Below are positions 6,068 to 13,408 of a stretch of 17,455 nt of DNA, piece after piece; position 1 is the first letter of the stretch, and each line of letters opens with the position of its first letter. Location of the stretch: the NCBI GenBank assembly GCA_023434145.1, contig JAEYTI010000058.1:1-17455 (forward strand), written 5' to 3'. Made by a program: the position numbers and the translations under genes. The DNA comes from Chloroflexota bacterium. GTDB taxonomy: Bacteria > Chloroflexota > Anaerolineae > Anaerolineales > Anaerolineaceae. Under the pieces are notes generated by a model. That model was not told the origin of the DNA and did not search any database. It saw only the letters and a program-made list of their open reading frames with translations.

Positions 6068-8578
6068 TTATTGTGATATCTGTCCAAACAGCCGGGGATA
6101 CCAATACCAAAGTACATCGAAAGCGGGTTTGCCGCGCACGGAAACCGATGCGTCCCGCAGTTCAACCGGAGGAAAATACCCTTCCGCAAAAAAGCCGCCG
6201 ATCCATGATCGTTGATTGAGCGCGCTGAGCACCGCGCTGTATGCGTCGGCTTGTTCTTTGAGCGAAATTTCCACATTGGGGAGCGATGCCGGATGGGTGA
6301 AATCTTCCATCAAGAGGCAGTTGGCATCCTCACCCACGCAGCCGTCCGCCGCGCCAAGCGCCGAAGGATAACGCATCGCCAGCAGCACCGGTAGATTGGT
6401 CGCCTCTTGCAGCGGCAGGATCTCCGCATCCAGTACGGCAGCCGCGCCGGCATCGAGATCAGCCTGGGCGGGGGTGCTGCTATTCACCAGCGGGCCAGAA
6501 AGCACCACATACAGGCTGTCGACCTCGCTCACGAAGTCTGGTAGGGGCGGCACTTCGCCATAGTACGTCACGGCCCAGGCGATCTTTCCGGCGTAGCGAG
6601 CGCGCACTTCCTCAATCAGCGACTGCCAGCGCGTTTCTACGTCCGCGGGCACGCCAGAGAGGCTGCCATCCGCAAGGGTTCCGCCGGGCAGCGCCGGAAC
6701 GATCGTTTCGTCGCCGATGATCAGCAGCTTTGCGCCCGTCTGGGTGGCCAGGTCGGCATGGTACAGCAGGAAGGTGCGGTAGCGGCCAAACCAGGTTTGC
6801 CACCAGCCATCATCGCGCGTGGCATTCTGCCACCACGTATCGGGGTCTTCATCGTAGCGCAGCACTGGGTGAATTACCAGGCCCAGGCCACTTTGCTGCG
6901 CCTGAGTAGCGAGCTGGGTGAGATCGAACCACAGCGGATCGCGCCCCGGCTGCGGTACGATCACCGGCGGGGTCTGGTGGGTCAGGTGCCAGGTGGGGGT
7001 CAGAATTACAGTGTTGGAGCCAATGCTCTTTACGTTCTGGAAGCCCCACAGCACATAGGGCTGCCAGGACGGATGATACTCACCTGACATGGCTACGCCT
7101 GCCATAAAGTTCGCTTCACGTGCCGACACCGGCTCCGAAGAAACGATACTCGGTTCCGCGGGTGGGTCCATTGCAACCCAACCGGTGATTGTATCGGTGA
7201 TCTCCAGGCCTTCGGGCTGCGGCTTGAAGGTCTTGCCGGTGGCATTCGCACCGCTCGTTTCCACGTCATCCGCCACGCCGCACTGCTCGTTACGGCAGTA
7301 GCGGTACGAGGCGGTATCCAGCATATCCAGCGGGCTGTAGAGGATGTAGAGCCAGCGGTTCTCGCCAACCGGCCACATGGGAATCGGCTCCGTCCAACCG
7401 TAGGGGTTGAACTGGATGGAGAGCGTATCGGTCGGCGGGGTGTTCGTGGGGGCTGTAACGGTAAAGGTGATCGGGCCGAAACCGACGCTGCTCCACGTTT
7501 CAATCCGATCTTCAATTGTGATATTCCGGTTGGGCACAATGAGCTGCCGCAGGTGAACTGGACCACTGCTGGTGCGCTCGGCATTCCAGAAGCCATCACC
7601 CAGGGTGTATTTGTAGCGCAGATCTAAACCCACCGGCAGCATCAATCGCAGCGAATAGCGCCCATCGGAGAGCAGCGTGAGATAGGGCGAGCGTGAGGCC
7701 AGCACATTTGCGCCGCCGTTCAGGTCCGCGAAGGTGTTGCCCAGCGGGTAGATGTTGCCGATCATGCGGATGGGCACGCCAGAAAAATTGCCCGCTGGCG
7801 GTGTGACGATAAAGGTCACTTCCACCTGTTCGATGGGATCCACCAGCGCAAGCGCGGGGGTAGTCGAATCAGACGCAACCACCGCACCTTGCTGGAAGGG
7901 CCGGAAAGCGCCGTCCAGGCTGTAGATCACCAGGTTATGCGTGCCCGAGGGCAGGCCTTCAAGGATGAAACTGCCATCCGACGATGTAACTGTGTGCATG
8001 CCGCCCGCGGTTACCAGGGCGTTCACCACCGGCGCGTTGTTCGACTTCAACGCCACCTGCCCGTTTATTCGGCCTAATTTTTCAGAGCTTGGTTCCGAGC
8101 GCCAGGCGCTGATGGTGTCGCGCACTGTAGAGGGGCCATCAACCACGAACAGGCGGTAGCGCACCTGCTGCCCGCGCGTGGTGTATTCCACGCCCACCGG
8201 GTCGTTATCGCGCACATAACGGTATTTCAGCACTGAGCCAATGGGGAAAGCAATTTTGACGGCAAAAGTCGCACCATCCTGGGTCTCCATTGGCACGCGC
8301 GAGGCATTCAGCGCCAGCCCGGTCACCTCATCGAGGAATTCCATGTGCAGGCCCTGGCCTTCTGCCTGTTTCCCCGGTGACTGCACCACAAAGAGCACCT
8401 CGGCCCTGGGCAGCGCCTGCGCGGCTTGATCTCCTCCGGTTGACTGTGGCGTGCTGATGATGCTGGGGAATGGATTGCCGGTGCAGCTCGCCATAATGGA
8501 GGCCAGCAGAACAACCAGAAGGAGCACGCGCACGGCGCTGAATTTTTCATCGGAGAGGGGTTTGCCGGTGGAGTACAT
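6068..8578 (-). CDS. Large surface lipoprotein: three starch-binding-like domains, one carboxypeptidase-regulatory-like domain and a TIM-barrel glycosidase-like domain
   Basis: An 836-residue predicted lipoprotein: positively charged start, hydrophobic VLLLVVLLASIMA, then Cys32 in the lipobox-like MASC. Three beta-sandwich modules (about 58-159, 252-362, 369-467) share the plan of CBM20-like domains: V-x-F-x-V-T-x-P, a middle LKYRY or LRYKYTLGD strand, and a closing D-x-I-x-x-W (DTISAW, DRIETW, DTITGW). Between the first and second lies a carboxypeptidase-regulatory-like fold (about 168-246) with VTSSDGSFILEGLPSGTHNL. The C-terminal 350 residues resemble a GH113-like (beta/alpha)8 barrel. IIGDE (620-624) could hold the acid/base and GGFFAEGYFPP (794-804) the second carboxylate; this assignment is tentative. 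ATG 8578 is chosen over ATG 8590 because a GAGG site lies 6-7 bases before it. Likely binds or degrades polysaccharide at the cell surface; the substrate is unknown. Confidence 0.8.
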   Translation of the reverse strand: MYSTGKPLSDEKFSAVRVLLLVVLLASIMASCTGNPFPSIISTPQSTGGDQAAQALPRAEVLFVVQSPGKQAEGQGLHMEFLDEVTGLALNASRVPMETQDGATFAVKIAFPIGSVLKYRYVRDNDPVGVEYTTRGQQVRYRLFVVDGPSTVRDTISAWRSEPSSEKLGRINGQVALKSNNAPVVNALVTAGGMHTVTSSDGSFILEGLPSGTHNLVIYSLDGAFRPFQQGAVVASDSTTPALALVDPIEQVEVTFIVTPPAGNFSGVPIRMIGNIYPLGNTFADLNGGANVLASRSPYLTLLSDGRYSLRLMLPVGLDLRYKYTLGDGFWNAERTSSGPVHLRQLIVPNRNITIEDRIETWSSVGFGPITFTVTAPTNTPPTDTLSIQFNPYGWTEPIPMWPVGENRWLYILYSPLDMLDTASYRYCRNEQCGVADDVETSGANATGKTFKPQPEGLEITDTITGWVAMDPPAEPSIVSSEPVSAREANFMAGVAMSGEYHPSWQPYVLWGFQNVKSIGSNTVILTPTWHLTHQTPPVIVPQPGRDPLWFDLTQLATQAQQSGLGLVIHPVLRYDEDPDTWWQNATRDDGWWQTWFGRYRTFLLYHADLATQTGAKLLIIGDETIVPALPGGTLADGSLSGVPADVETRWQSLIEEVRARYAGKIAWAVTYYGEVPPLPDFVSEVDSLYVVLSGPLVNSSTPAQADLDAGAAAVLDAEILPLQEATNLPVLLAMRYPSALGAADGCVGEDANCLLMEDFTHPASLPNVEISLKEQADAYSAVLSALNQRSWIGGFFAEGYFPPVELRDASVSVRGKPAFDVLWYWYPRLFGQISQ

Positions 8579-8601
8579 GAAAGACCTCATTAAAAGCACT
8601 G

Positions 8602-8621
8602 GGCTGCCCTTTTGGACAGCC
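8602..8621 (-). terminator. Weak terminator-like hairpin between nusB and the lipoprotein gene
   Basis: On the minus strand GGCTGTCC pairs with GGGCAGCC (8 bp, one G-U) around an AAAA loop, followed a few bases later by CTTTTA. It starts 9 bases after the nusB stop and ends 23 bases before the lipoprotein start. It could partly separate the two genes. Confidence 0.45.
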
Positions 8622-8630
8622 TCAGCAGGT

Positions 8631-9068
8631 TTATTTTTTTAGCGCACCAAATGCTTTTCCAAGTTCCTCTTGCCGAGAAGCCAGCGACCCCAGGACGCCA
8701 TTGACAAATCGAGGGGTACTGTCGGACCCATAAATCTTCGACATCTCAATTGCCTCATTGATCGCGACCTTGATCGGCGTGATCCCCGCGACCGCGAACT
8801 CCCATAGCGCAATGCGCAGAATGTTGCGGTCGATGATTGCTACCTGATCCATGGGCCATTCGGGGGCGTGTTGGGCAATAAAGCCGTCCAGCCTGTCGAC
8901 AATGGGCAGCACGCCAAATACAATCTGCCGGGCAAAATCAGCCAGGCTGCTGTCTAACGGCTCATCCGTCAGGCGCTCTTCCAGCGCAGTGCCGGGTAGG
9001 TGTCCGCTAATGTCTACTTCGTAAAGAGCTTGCAAGGCGATGCTGCGTGCCTTGGTACGTGACTTCAT
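8631..9068 (-). CDS. nusB: Transcription antitermination factor NusB
   Basis: A 145-residue all-alpha RNA-binding protein of the expected length. With NusE (S10) it binds boxA RNA and supports antitermination of rRNA operons. It starts with the typical KARSIALQALYEVDISG (residues 6-22). It continues through the conserved DRLDGFIAQHAPEWPMDQVA region, DRNILRIALWEF (100-111) and PIKVAINEAIEMSKIYGSD (116-134), and ends with FVNGVLGSLA. The ATG at 9068 overlaps the stop of the upstream Asp23 gene (ATGA), so translation is coupled. The asp23-nusB order is also known in Firmicutes. Confidence 0.97.
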   Translation of the reverse strand: MKSRTKARSIALQALYEVDISGHLPGTALEERLTDEPLDSSLADFARQIVFGVLPIVDRLDGFIAQHAPEWPMDQVAIIDRNILRIALWEFAVAGITPIKVAINEAIEMSKIYGSDSTPRFVNGVLGSLASRQEELGKAFGALKK

Positions 9069-9436
9069 AGGCGGCCGGACTCAGTCTGTGAACTGTAATC
9101 GATATCTTCGACGTGGATATTGACCTTCCCAACCTCCATACCGACCATCTCAGAGATGGCACGGGCTACGGCGGTCTGAATATTATGGCTTACTTCGCGC
9201 GCGTTCACCTCACACTGAATGATGACGTAAAGGTCCGCATATACGGTCCCATCTTCTACCGCGATCCGCACACCCTCGTTGGTGTGGAATCCACGCTTGA
9301 AGAACTGGTTCACATCGCTGGGTGTCGTGCTCAACCGCGCGACGCCCGGGGTTTGCAGGGCTGTCAGCCGCGCGATGGAGGTGAGGACCTCGGGCGCGAT
9401 GGTGGTTTTCCCTGGCGGATTTGATTGATTGGACAT
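9065..9436 (-). CDS. Asp23/Gls24-family protein
   Basis: A 123-residue member of the Asp23/Gls24 (DUF322) envelope-stress family, which in Firmicutes includes the gene next to nusB. Family features: KTTIAPEVLTSIARLTALQTPGV near the N-terminus (about 10-32), then GVRIAVEDGTVYADLYVIIQ (54-73), then VSHNIQTAVARAISEMVGMEVGKVNIHVEDI. The ATG at 9436 is chosen because GGAGA lies 5-6 bases before it and homologues begin here. The open frame extends 29 codons further without support. It overlaps nusB by 4 bases. It is probably a small cytoplasmic or membrane-associated protein; its molecular role is unsettled. Confidence 0.9.
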   Translation of the reverse strand: MSNQSNPPGKTTIAPEVLTSIARLTALQTPGVARLSTTPSDVNQFFKRGFHTNEGVRIAVEDGTVYADLYVIIQCEVNAREVSHNIQTAVARAISEMVGMEVGKVNIHVEDIDYSSQTESGRL

Positions 9437-9525
9437 ACGCTCTCCGCGTTGCATAAATTTCTTTGGTATAACTCCCGGATCCTGCTGCAAGAGCCAGGCC
9501 ACGAGAGAACAATAATAACGCATTG

Positions 9526-9531
9526 ATTATA
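9526..9531 (-). promoter_or_regulatory. -10 box TATAAT, candidate promoter of asp23-nusB
   Basis: The 241-base gap between the larA stop (9678) and the asp23 start (9436) is AT-rich and has no convincing reading frame. The minus strand carries a perfect TATAAT at 9531-9526, which would give a leader of about 80 bases. No clear -35 element was found. A weak 5-bp hairpin (9610-9626) upstream could be the end of the larA transcript. Confidence 0.4.
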
Positions 9532-9677
9532 TTCGAAACCGTCTACCGTGTGTTCGATTTGCCCCGTTTTTCACAGATAACTCGATCTTTTCAGTCTTTC
9601 GGCACAAGTAGCATGAAAATTATGCTGACGGTATTAGCCTCATCTAATGCGTTTTTTCTCTCATTCATTTCATTCCT

Positions 9678-10955
9678 CTACGAGGAGTATGGGATGGTAT
9701 TGGTGGCATGCGGTAGAATGGCAATGCGCAAATCTTCCATCTGCGCGGCGCCGATTTTCTCCCGAGCGCAATCTAGCGCGTCTTCCATAGTAGCGGCGGG
9801 AGTCATCAGCAGGCGGCGCACCAGGACCGGCTCCATCTCGGAGACGACAATCAGGCTGGCATGCTCGGCGATCCGCGCCACCTGGAGCGCCTTGTGCGGC
9901 CCCACGCGGAAGCCTACACGGCGCGTCTTTTCATACACGCCCTGGATTGAATCGACTTCTTGCATGAAAGCTTCGTAGCTCTGGCTTCCGCTGCCTTCGG
10001 GGCAAGCCGCCGCCAGAATAATCGCGCCGCCTTCGCGGACGAACAACGCTGCGTGGGTCAGGGCTTTCTGCGCCTGGTAGAAGTTAATGTCTTTGGGCAT
10101 GCCGCCAACCGAGGCGATCACCAGATCATAGGGCTGCATTCCACTGGGCGGAAGCTGGCACACGGCCCGGCTGAGCGGGATTCCCGCCAACTCCACGGCG
10201 CGGGGCGCGCCAAACAGGGCGTGGACGATCTTGAGATCGCTGTTGAGCACGGCGTTGAGGGCAAAATGCACGCCGATTAAATCGCCGGCTTCGTCGAGAT
10301 CCTCGCGCAGCGGATTGCCCTCAAAGTGAGCGATCTGCGCACCCGGCTCGATCAGCATGGTGTGGTTGGCATTGATGGTCTGCCGCCCGCCCAGGCCAAT
10401 AGAGGCGGTCTTGTAGCCGCCGGAGAATCCCGCGAAATGATGGGGCTCAATGTTGCCTACCACGATTTTCAAGTCCGATTTGGTGAAGCGGCGATTGGCG
10501 TACACTGGCGTGCCGCGCTGCGTCATGCCAAGGGAAATCAGGTTGCTTTCATCGTCGCAATTGTGCGATTCGACGTTATAGCGGGCAACAATTTCCTCTG
10601 GCAGCACACGGCTGAATTCTTCGCGCGGCATGGGCAGGTGCGTTCCGGTAGCGATGTAGAAGGTCACCGCTTCGGGCGCGATGCCCGCCACATGCATGGC
10701 ATCCATCAGGGGAGGGAGGAGAATATCATGCGGGACGGGGCGCGTTTTGTCATTGATGGCAATGGACACGCGTTTTGCGCCCGCAAATTCTCGCAGCGTC
10801 TTCTCGCCCACCGGGTTCGCAATCGCTTCACGGACGACAGCCGTAGGATCTGGGGCAGGGGGGGTATAGATTGGCTCGATCCAATCTGCGCGGCAGCCAT
10901 CGGGCAATGTCAGCACGATCTGTCCGTGGCCGTAGAGGAGGTTGTAGGAAGGCAT
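9678..10955 (-). CDS. larA: LarA-family nickel-pincer racemase/epimerase homologue
   Basis: A 425-residue homologue of lactate racemase LarA, which interconverts 2-hydroxyacid stereoisomers using a nickel-pincer nucleotide bound to a lysine. Catalytic and cofactor residues known from Lactobacillus LarA (D72, R75, H108, H174, K184, H200) have counterparts: Asp69 and Arg72 in INDKTRPVP (67-75), His106 in ATGTHLPM (102-109), His172 and Lys182 in EPHHFAGFSGGYK (170-182), and His198 in NANHTM (195-200). The loop after the lysine reads TASIGLGG and the residue before it is Tyr, where LarA has GGAK and a leucine-proline-glycine turn, so the substrate may not be lactate. TAGGAG lies 8 bases before ATG 10955. 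The gene starts 11 bases after the propeller gene stops (operon). No LarB, LarC or LarE maturation genes are in the window. Confidence 0.9.
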   Translation of the reverse strand: MPSYNLLYGHGQIVLTLPDGCRADWIEPIYTPPAPDPTAVVREAIANPVGEKTLREFAGAKRVSIAINDKTRPVPHDILLPPLMDAMHVAGIAPEAVTFYIATGTHLPMPREEFSRVLPEEIVARYNVESHNCDDESNLISLGMTQRGTPVYANRRFTKSDLKIVVGNIEPHHFAGFSGGYKTASIGLGGRQTINANHTMLIEPGAQIAHFEGNPLREDLDEAGDLIGVHFALNAVLNSDLKIVHALFGAPRAVELAGIPLSRAVCQLPPSGMQPYDLVIASVGGMPKDINFYQAQKALTHAALFVREGGAIILAAACPEGSGSQSYEAFMQEVDSIQGVYEKTRRVGFRVGPHKALQVARIAEHASLIVVSEMEPVLVRRLLMTPAATMEDALDCAREKIGAAQMEDLRIAILPHATNTIPYSS

Positions 10956-10966
10956 TTCCCCGGCTC

Positions 10967-12028
10967 CTAATAGATCGGGCCGCTCTTTATTACGGTCACC
11001 ACTTCGTCGGCGCGCAGACCCATGCAGTTTACGCCCTGCACCACGCCTTCGGTCGGGGGCACTTCGCTGGCGGGGAAGCGGATGATCTTGCCAACGCGCG
11101 AGATAGCAAAAAGATCGTCATTGATCTCCACGGTCACCGCGCCGGCGACCTTGTGGCTCTTGAAGGCAATCTTTCCGCTGCCGCCCGGCGACTTATTGGG
11201 CGCGAAGCCGCTCATCTGCCGGATGGCGCCGCGCCCATCCGCGCCGATGATGAAGACGCCGCTCTCAGCATAGACTGGCGTTACGGCAACGACTTTGTCA
11301 TCCCCGGTCAGCTTGATGCCTTGCTCGCCCTGAGGGTTGAGGGCTTTCTCTGAGAAACGGATTCCAATACCCTGGCGGGTGATCACAAATAGTTCCGCAT
11401 CACCGGGGCTCCAGCACGCGGAGGCCAACGGGCCGAACTCGTTGTAGTTGTAGAGCGCGGTGCCAGGCTTCATATGCTCACCAAACAGGTGGTGGCGAAG
11501 AATACGAACCCGACCGCCTTCGCTTGCCAGCGCAACGTATCCGCGCGCTTCCACGGGTAGGGCCGTGATGATATATTCGTCCTGTTCCAGCGGCAGGCGA
11601 TCTGTGGTGATACTGCCCTTGGCGAACACCGGCTGTTGGGGAACTGCGTGGAGCGGGTGGCGGAACACGCGCGCGCGGTTGGTAAACAGCAGCAGCGATT
11701 GGTTCTCCTCTGTCCCGGTCAAGAATACCGGCGCGTCTGGCGCATCAATGTCCATGCCGAACACGCCCATTCCGCCTCGGTGCTGGCGCGTGTAGAGGTG
11801 GCGCAAGGTGCGCTTGGCCAGACCCTGGCGGCTGAAGGTGATGATGTTATAGGTGGTTTCGTGTTCGGGGGGGAGTGTTTCAGCGGCGCGTTCGGCGGAA
11901 AGCTCCAGGCTTCCCTCATCGGCGGCTGTTCCGGTCGAGCGAGGCGGGCGGGCGCCGGCCTTCTTTTCGAGGTGCTCGATATATGCGATAATTTCTGGGT
12001 CAAGATTGGAAAGATCTGGGCGCTGCAT
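10967..12028 (-). CDS. Stand-alone GyrA/ParC C-terminal-type beta-propeller protein
   Basis: A 353-residue protein made of a short N-terminal segment (1-58) and six repeated blades that match the DNA-wrapping C-terminal domain of gyrase/topoisomerase IV A subunits. Blade starts are near 59, 109, 162, 212, 257 and 305, with typical strands such as FVITRQGIGIRFSEKAL, FIIGADGRGAIRQM and FAISRVGKIIRFPASEV. Blade 1 carries QHRGGMG (82-88), close to the GyrA-box QRRGGKG that gives DNA wrapping. The winged-helix, tower and active-site tyrosine parts of GyrA are absent, and no open frame for them lies beside it. It may bind DNA as a gyrase accessory or nucleoid protein. ATG 12028 follows GGAG by 7 bases. 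First gene of the larA operon. Confidence 0.9.
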   Translation of the reverse strand: MQRPDLSNLDPEIIAYIEHLEKKAGARPPRSTGTAADEGSLELSAERAAETLPPEHETTYNIITFSRQGLAKRTLRHLYTRQHRGGMGVFGMDIDAPDAPVFLTGTEENQSLLLFTNRARVFRHPLHAVPQQPVFAKGSITTDRLPLEQDEYIITALPVEARGYVALASEGGRVRILRHHLFGEHMKPGTALYNYNEFGPLASACWSPGDAELFVITRQGIGIRFSEKALNPQGEQGIKLTGDDKVVAVTPVYAESGVFIIGADGRGAIRQMSGFAPNKSPGGSGKIAFKSHKVAGAVTVEINDDLFAISRVGKIIRFPASEVPPTEGVVQGVNCMGLRADEVVTVIKSGPIY

Positions 12029-12046
12029 GGTTATTCTCCACGTTCC

Positions 12047-12052
12047 ATTGTA
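12047..12052 (-). promoter_or_regulatory. Possible -10 box TACAAT for the propeller-larA operon
   Basis: In the 50-base gap between the divergent propeller and GNAT genes, the minus strand reads TACAAT at 12052-12047. Transcription would start near 12040, leaving a leader of about 12 bases that just includes the GGAG ribosome site. No clear -35 element. Confidence 0.3.
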
Positions 12053-12078
12053 TCATCACTATGGAGGAGATACAGAAG

Positions 12079-12624
12079 ATGTCGATCCATATTCGCAAAG
12101 CAGCGGCCGCGGATGCCGCATTACTCACCGACTTGGGCCGCCGGTCATTCACTGCTGCCTTTGAAGCGATGAATACCCCCGAAAATTTTGCTGCTTATCT
12201 GGCAGAGGCTTTCAGCGAACAAAAGCAAGCCGCGGAGCTGGCGCAGCCGGGCAGTATCTTCTTGATTGCCGAGGCACATGATGAGCCACAGACTAGGCAG
12301 GTAGAACCGGTTGGATACGCGCGGCTGCTGGCTGGGTCCACGGAAACCTGTATTACAGGTGATAATCCTATTGAGCTTGTTCGCATCTACGCGCTCGGCT
12401 CGTATACGGGGCAAGGCATCGGCTCGGCGTTGATGCAAGCGGCCCTCCAGGAGGCTCGGGGGAGGGGGCATGATGTGATCTGGCTGGGGGTGTGGCAAGA
12501 GAACCCGCGCGCGGTTGCATTCTACGAGCGGTGGGGCTTTCAGAAAGTGGGAACGCACCTATTCTATATTGGCGCAGACGAACAGACCGATTGGATCATG
12601 CAGCGTGGAGTAGGGGATGCGTGA
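12079..12624 (+). CDS. GNAT-family N-acetyltransferase
   Basis: A 181-residue acetyltransferase that would transfer an acetyl group from acetyl-CoA to an amine. The N-terminal IHIRKAAAADAALLTDLG is typical of motif C. Motif A is VRIYALGSYTGQGIGSALMQ (101-120), with the pyrophosphate-binding QGIGSA. Motif B is ENPRAVAFYERWGFQKVG (141-158). The open frame begins at ATG 12061, but ATG 12079 is preferred: GGAGGAG at 12063-12069 is 9 bases upstream, and the protein then starts with the usual short strand. Divergent from the propeller gene. The acceptor substrate cannot be predicted. Confidence 0.9.
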   Translation: MSIHIRKAAAADAALLTDLGRRSFTAAFEAMNTPENFAAYLAEAFSEQKQAAELAQPGSIFLIAEAHDEPQTRQVEPVGYARLLAGSTETCITGDNPIELVRIYALGSYTGQGIGSALMQAALQEARGRGHDVIWLGVWQENPRAVAFYERWGFQKVGTHLFYIGADEQTDWIMQRGVGDA

Positions 12625-12700
12625 ATTCCCTCTTCCTGGGTGGATCGCTTTCGTCCTAATTATTGCTTTTGATAAGAATTATTATCACAAACAATAGTTA

Positions 12701-12714
12701 GGGCTAGAAAGCCC
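12701..12714. terminator. Small hairpin in the GNAT/LysM convergent gap
   Basis: GGGCT (12701-12705) pairs with AGCCC (12710-12714) around AGAA, 15 bases from the LysM gene stop. A second AT-rich stem, TGATAA/TTATCA (12670-12687), lies nearer the GNAT gene. The gap (12625-12729) lacks the long palindrome seen at other gene ends. A weak terminator for the LysM gene is the most that can be said. Confidence 0.35.
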
Positions 12715-12729
12715 CTGTGTGAAGCCCTT

Positions 12730-13257
12730 CTACCGGTTGGGCAGGACAATTTGCTGCCCGGCGTAGATTTGATTGGGATTGGTGATCTGCGGGTTGACCG
12801 CCACCACCTGAGCGAGTGTTACGCCATAACGCGCTGCAATCGTGCTCAGCGTATCCCCTTCTTGCACAGTATAGAGCCCCTGCCCCGTGTTTGGAATAAT
12901 TCCGGTAGGGGGCGCAACGACCGGCGCACCTGAGCTGCTCATCACAGTGGGAATATTGATGATCTGCCCTTCCTCGATGAAATTGGGATTGTAGATCACC
13001 GGATTGGCCGCCATTAACGCTTCGAGACTTATACCGCAGCGCGCTGCGATTTGACGCAATGTGTCATTGCGCTGGATGTAATAACGCGGTCCACACGTAC
13101 CCGCTGCCTGGCTGCTAAGAGACGCATCGGAGAATGGAGCCGGAGCAGCGCCCCCGCCGGTAACTGGGATCATCCCCGGGCTTCTGAAGGTTGTCACTTG
13201 ATCCCAGGGCAGCCAAAACAAAAATGCGATCAGCAAAATTGCCAGTAAAAACTTCAT
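12730..13257 (-). CDS. Secreted or membrane-anchored protein with two LysM domains
   Basis: A 175-residue protein with an N-terminal hydrophobic segment (FLLAILLIAFLFWLPW, 3-18) acting as signal anchor or signal peptide, then a Gly/Pro/Ala-rich linker. Two LysM peptidoglycan/chitin-binding domains follow: residues 59-103 (YYIQRNDTLRQIAARCGIS to GQIINIP) and 128-173 (LYTVQEGDTLSTIAARYGVT to GQQIVLP), separated by a Pro-rich linker. LysM1 contains Cys74, which might pair with Cys55 just before the domain. No catalytic domain is attached, so it probably binds cell-wall glycan. GAGG lies 7 bases before ATG 13257. The 151-base gap to the divergent ubiA-like gene (13258-13408) shows no convincing promoter or repeat. 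Confidence 0.88.
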   Translation of the reverse strand: MKFLLAILLIAFLFWLPWDQVTTFRSPGMIPVTGGGAAPAPFSDASLSSQAAGTCGPRYYIQRNDTLRQIAARCGISLEALMAANPVIYNPNFIEEGQIINIPTVMSSSGAPVVAPPTGIIPNTGQGLYTVQEGDTLSTIAARYGVTLAQVVAVNPQITNPNQIYAGQQIVLPNR

Positions 13258-13408
13258 CCAATATCCTCATCGTATAGCTTATGACCGCCCCCTGCCCTTT
13301 TCAATTCCTGAACCTGCCTAGCGCGCGGTAGGAATCTCCCTTTTTCGGCAGCCCTCCATCTTACATGGGGGAAACACCGCATAGCATCGTTCCAACAATT
13401 TCAGTACC

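Noticed and set aside
9523..9978. Plus-strand open frame covering the larA-asp23 gap
   Set aside because: Its second half is antisense to larA and the first half is AT-rich intergenic sequence; no ribosome site or recognisable domain.
12670..12687. Fur/PerR-like operator (TGATAA-N6-TTATCA)
   Set aside because: It lies between the 3' ends of two convergent genes, far from any start, and the spacing does not fit the 7-1-7 Fur box. A small AT-rich hairpin is the simpler reading.
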